This document shows, piece by piece, positions 43,134-46,777 of a stretch of DNA of 46,777 nt. Source of the stretch: Saccoglossus kowalevskii (taxonomy: Eukaryota; Hemichordata; Enteropneusta; Harrimaniidae); NCBI RefSeq assembly GCF_000003605.2, contig NW_003149276.1:96789-143565 (forward strand). The letters are read 5' to 3'. Numbering within the stretch: position 1 is the first letter of the stretch; the number at the start of each line of letters is the position of its first letter. The notes beneath the pieces were generated by a model, which saw only the letters and a list, made by a program, of their open reading frames with translations, had not been told where the DNA came from and did not search any database. The position numbers and the translations under genes are program-made.

Positions 43134-44719
43134 AAACACCAACCTACAAGGATGATCTCAAGAAGATAGCAGAACAAATTCAGAAATTTAACAATGAAAA
43201 AGAGTGCATCAGTAAAAGTCTGAAAAAAACGTTATCTCATTACGAAGAATTGAAAGAAAAACTTGAGAGAACACAAATTAAGTTACAGAGTTTGAACAAT
43301 GAGAAGGATCATATCAGTAAAATACTCAATGAACCCATCGAAAAACATGATGTACATATGCAGAGCTTAAGCGTTCAACGTTTCACAGCCGAACTGAAAG
43401 AAACACAATGCACATACGAAAAAGATGTACAGATACAAAGTCTAAACAGTGAAAAGGATCGCATCAGTGCAGAACTGAAAGAAACACAAAACAAATACAA
43501 ACAATTGGAAGACGAAATCAAGAAAAAAGATAAACAGATACTTAGTTTAACAAATGAAAAGGATCACACTATTGCAAAAATGAAAGTAACTCAATTAGAT
43601 GAAAACCTTAAGAAGATAAATAAAGAAATAAACCAAATCAATGCAGGCTTCAAGGAAACACAATCCAAATACAAAGACTTGGAAGAAAATCTGAAGATGA
43701 AAGATGAAGAGATACAGAAATTGAGCAATGACAATTCTCGTATTAGTGCAGAACTGAAGGACACACAGTTCAAATACTGTGATTTACAAAACAAAGTAAA
43801 GAAGACTGAAGAAACGTTACAGAGTAAGATGATTGAAATGAATGGTATCAGTGAGAAACAATCCAAATACAATTACTTAGAAGAACACATCAAGATGAAC
43901 GATGAAAATATACACAGTTTGAACAAAGAAAAAGAGCTTATTTCTGCAGAACTAAAAGAAACACAATCCAAATACAAAGACTTAGAAGAACACATCAAGA
44001 TGAACGATGAAAATATACACAGTTTGAACAAAGAAAAGGAGCTTATTTCTGCAGAACTAAAAGAAACACAATCCAAATACAAAAACTTAGAAGAACACAT
44101 CAAGATGAACGATGAAAATATACACAGTTTGAACAAAGAAAAGGAGCTTATTTCTGCAGAACTGAAAGAAACACAATCCAAATACAATGACTTAGAAGAA
44201 CACATCAAGATGAACGATGAAAATATACACAGTTTGAACAAAGAAAAGGAGCTTATTTCTGCAGAACTGAAAGAAACACAATCTAAATACAATGACTTAG
44301 AAGAACACATCAAGATGAACGATGAAAATATACACAGTTTGAACAAAGAAAAGGAGCTTATTTCTGCAGAACTGAAAGAAACACAATCCAAATACAAAGA
44401 CTTAGAGGAAAATCTCAAGATGAAAGATGAAGAGGTACAGAAATTGAGCAATGCCAATTATCGTATCAGTGCAGAACTGAGAGATGCACAATTAAAATAC
44501 AGTGATTTAGAAAACAAAGTAAAAAAGAATGATGAAACTTTACAGAGTAAGATGATTGAAATGGATGGTATCAGTGAGAAACAATCCAAATACAATGACT
44601 TAGAAAATCACATCATGTTGAACAAAGAAAATATACATAGTTTGAATAAAGAAAAGGAGCTTATTTCTGCAGAACTGAAAGAAACACAATCCAAATCCAA
44701 AGAATTCCAGCCAAAGCAG
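43134..44719 (+). CDS. Long coiled-coil exon with 35-residue repeats
   Basis: This exon has 1586 bp, entering in phase 1 and leaving in phase 0 at donor CAG|GTAAAC. It starts TPTYKDDLKKIAEQIQKFNN and is highly charged, with Leu/Ile/Tyr at heptad positions and no Pro until near the end, so a long parallel coiled coil is predicted. Between 43876 and 44505 six tandem 105-bp units encode DLEEHIKMNDENIHSLNKEK with ELISAELKETQSKYK. Thirty-five residues equal exactly five heptads, so the register is kept. Diverged older units flank them on both sides (SLNSEKDRISAELKETQNKY near 43440). It probably drives oligomerisation or spacing between FN3 and ankyrin parts. The open frame extends upstream to 43076, but that Met lies before the likely acceptor. 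Confidence 0.88.
43876..44505 (+). repeat. Six 105-bp in-frame coiled-coil repeats
   Basis: Repeat starts (CTTAGAAGAACACATCAAGA or close variants) are at 43876, 43981, 44086, 44191, 44296 and 44401, exactly 105 bp apart. The first five differ by only a few bases. The sixth changes to LEENLKMKDEEVQKLSNANY, a variant also found upstream at 43680-43740. It is likely to vary in copy number. Confidence 0.95.
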
Positions 44720-44906
44720 GTAAACAAACTAACAACACACACTCTGCCATAACATTTTTCTTGTGGTTACAATTAAAATTCTCCATTGTGTTAACCACAG
44801 TGAGAATCATGTCAGTCAGTATGTCAGTCGGTCGGTATTTCGGTATCATGAAATTGAATATGTTGCATATTCTACATTTCACGCAGTATTATAATATTTG
44901 TTTCAG

Positions 44907-45002
44907 AATAAGACTCACCTTCACTATGCAGCAGAAAAAGGTGATAGTAAATCAGTTGGAGCTTTGTTGTTGGAAGGGGCTAAAGTAAACGCAGTTGATG
45001 AG
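44907..45002 (+). CDS. Ankyrin repeat exon 1
   Basis: This exon has 96 bp, phase 0-0, acceptor TTTGTTTCAG and donor GAG|GTACTA. It encodes NKTHLHYAAEKGDSKSVGAL and LLEGAKVNAVDE. The T-x-L-H-x-A-A-x-x-G turn and the L-L-x-x-G-A-x-V-N end are the ankyrin consensus. The usual TPLH reads THLH. Ankyrin repeats stack into a protein-binding surface. Confidence 0.9.
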
Positions 45003-46502
45003 GTACTAGTAAATTGTAGTATATATTTGTTTAATATACTAACACTAATTGCAAACACTAATACTAACTAACATTATTACTAACAGCATTTCAGGCTTAT
45101 CCACATAATAGTATAAATATATGTCCTCTGCAAAATGCTACATCCATTTTTTGCTTGCTATGATTGGTGTCAAGTCAAATAAATATTCGTGATGCAATTC
45201 CAGTCTTTGATGATGTTTTTTTACCCTCACTAAATTATAGGATCAAATACTTTCCATACTTTCCGAGAATTCCACTCTAAGATTTATTTTGCAGTTCAGG
45301 AAAGAGTTTTGCTAAAATTACTGTCCATGACTAATACAATGGTTGTTATATTTCCTATATGGTAGACTGTGATGATGTGATGAAATCATGGAAAGCTGTA
45401 TTGTTTAATCTTGGCAGTGAATGAAATGTTTATTCTTCAGCCACAATCAGAAAATTGGGATGAATTTTATGAATTGTCTATCACAGCAAAATTTGCATAA
45501 GGCAGGATCTAATGAAAACCAAAGAAAATGTTCGCGTCATTCTGTAACCATTGACTGAGTGTACTTAAATCGGTGGTCTAACTTGACTAATGCTTAATTG
45601 TCTATTGATTTATGCTGACCATGAGTTACTCGGTCGTAATGTTTTTGTTTACTGTTATTTATCAGTGTATCCAGCCAGATAACATTCTTAATATTTTATC
45701 CCACAGTATTCTATCATAGATTAAAATGTAATAATCAAGTAATGTTTTTTGTTCGTTTTCAGAACCATGACACTCCATTACATAACGCTACAAAGAACGG
45801 ACACACATCTATTGTTGATTTATTATTAATTAAAGGTGCTGACGTAAAAGCTGTCAATAAAGTGAGTATGTTGCGGGTACCGATGTAGTATATCTACCCA
45901 CATGTGCCAGTTTTGGTTGGGAAGGAAGTCTATTTTGTGACTTCATATCGAAAACAATTGTCAGACAAGTTTTTTTTTTTTTTTTTGTAGTATAACAAAT
46001 TAAAATATCGTGGGAAGTTTTTAAAAGTTGTAGGGTCCTCTGGCTGAGGTGCAGAATTACCACATTAGTGGATGACACCGTTGCTATGGATGCATATGAA
46101 CAAACATAAATAATACAATTTGCTGTCTCAAGAGGCAAAAAAAATGAAATTTAAAAACTGGCTACAGACCAACCAACCTTGTTCTTGAAAATGCCAAAAG
46201 AAAAATACATCTGCAGACCAAACAGTATTTGTGACCAGATTGACATCAGTCACATTTGACGCTAGACCACAGCAAATATTGTTAATGTTTTATTGACAAG
46301 ATTCGTCAGTAACAATCAGATTTGTGAGAGTAGTTGTTAATATTCAAAAGAAGTCTATCCCACAAATTCTGCTGTCCTGGAAAAAGTCAGACCATATCAT
46401 AAAGTAAATTACATGAACAAACTTACTATTTCTACACAATGCAGATGCTTTTCCAAATTGATTATGTAAATAATCGATGATACCGTACTTTTTGTATTGC
46501 AG
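45003..46502. other. Introns between ankyrin exons
   Basis: Two introns (45003-45762 and 45862-46502) hold AT-rich sequence with a T run of about 19 at 45969-45987. No further ankyrin exon in phase 0 was seen. The introns lack the R1-R5 families that fill the upstream introns. Confidence 0.5.
45763..45861 (+). CDS. Ankyrin repeat exon 2
   Basis: This exon has 99 bp, phase 0-0, acceptor TTCGTTTTCAG and donor AAA|GTGAGT. It encodes NHDTPLHNATKNGHTSIVDL and LLIKGADVKAVNK, one complete 33-residue ankyrin repeat with the TPLH, NGH and GAD motifs. Confidence 0.92.
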
Positions 46503-46595
46503 AATAAGAAGACTCCTCTGATGTTAGCTCTTGGGGAAAAGAAATATGATGTAGTGCAAATGTTGCTGGTACCTAGCCTCAGAGAGATGAATAAT
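46503..46595 (+). CDS. Ankyrin repeat exon 3
   Basis: This exon has 93 bp, phase 0-0, acceptor TTTTTGTATTGCAG and donor AAT|GTAAAT. It encodes NKKTPLMLALGEKKYDVVQM and LLVPSLREMNN. TPL-x-x-A and V-x-x-L-L are kept, but the end lacks the GA-x-V-N motif and it is two residues short, so it is a diverged repeat. Confidence 0.8.
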
Positions 46596-46728
46596 GTAAA
46601 TATAGTTTGTCTTAATTCAGAAATTTTGATAGACCTTTATTATTTTTGCTCATAATACACTCAAACTGATACACACTCACATGTCAAACTTCATACTAAT
46701 AATATTTTTGTTCTCTATACCCTTGTAG

Positions 46729-46777
46729 AAAAATATGTTTATACTCTTGGAGCTAGATTCTATTGTGCCTTTATTGA
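46729..46777 (+). CDS. Ankyrin repeat exon 4, cut by window end
   Basis: It follows acceptor CTATACCCTTGTAG and reads KNMFILLELDSIVPLL to the last base in phase 0. The start lacks the TPLH motif, so it may be a degenerate repeat or the start of the region after the ankyrin domain. The gene continues beyond the window. Confidence 0.6.

Noticed and set aside
42813-43142. 109-codon minus-strand open frame
   Set aside because: It lies over the inverted terminal repeat of DIRS copy C and repeats the text of other element ends (for example 18350-18643 and 32829-33104).
43873-44457. 194-codon minus-strand open frame over the coiled-coil repeats
   Set aside because: It is the mirror of the 105-bp plus-strand repeats. 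A 105-bp unit is a multiple of three, so any stop-free antisense unit stays open. The composition (Ser, Phe, Cys runs) is an artefact.

Overview
This looks like an intron-rich animal genome. GT-AG introns run from about 70 bp to 18.5 kb, single-domain exons are phase-matched, and the introns are full of DIRS-like tyrosine-recombinase retrotransposons, LINE fragments, MITE-like palindromes and AT-rich dispersed repeats. DIRS copies, a 2A-like motif of the kind known from CR1-like LINEs, and a gene combining death-effector-like (DED), fibronectin III (FN3), coiled-coil and ankyrin (ANK) domains suggest a marine invertebrate, perhaps a hemichordate, echinoderm or amphioxus. That placement is inference, and I cannot name a species. 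I saw nothing prokaryotic.

The main content is a plus-strand composite gene cut by both window ends. Its visible exons, in order, are: (i) eleven tiny tandemly duplicated exons at 481-2461, each 99 or 78 bp and phase 1-1, coding for a Thr/Asp/Asn/Lys-rich repeat; (ii) three DED-like domains, each split over two phase 1-1 exons at the same place (6795-6899 + 8889-9089, 11400-11498 + 16839-17048, 17779-17877 + 23381-23593); (iii) one FN3 domain on a single phase 1-1 exon (24357-24647); (iv) a 1.6-kb coiled-coil exon (43134-44719) containing six 105-bp repeats of 35 residues, exactly five heptads; and (v) ankyrin repeats at one per exon, phase 0-0 (44907-45002, 45763-45861, 46503-46595, 46729 to the window end). 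About 1,370 codons are visible. Everything upstream of the coiled coil is phase 1-1, so exons there can be duplicated or skipped without losing frame. Joining the DED-FN3 part to the coiled-coil-ankyrin part across an 18.5-kb intron rests on phase agreement and on seeing no other gene between them. It needs transcript proof.

The remaining sequence is intronic and mostly mobile. Three defective plus-strand DIRS-like copies lie at about 18506-23110 (A), 32838-37470 (B) and 38165-42982 (C). B keeps a recognisable reverse transcriptase, A keeps the recombinase C-terminal half, and C has lost most of the polymerase. A 5'-truncated LINE lies on the minus strand at about 4390-6115. A LINE 5'-end fragment near 32030-32560 encodes a 2A-like peptide. 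Several unnamed repeat families recur, called R1-R5 here. There is also a cluster of GTATAC motifs at 12050-12630, a MITE nested in R1 at 13326-13540, and a palindrome just before the first mini-exon.

DED, FN3, coiled-coil and ankyrin parts would suit a cytoplasmic assembly or signalling scaffold, possibly in apoptosis or innate immunity. That function is inferred from domains only.
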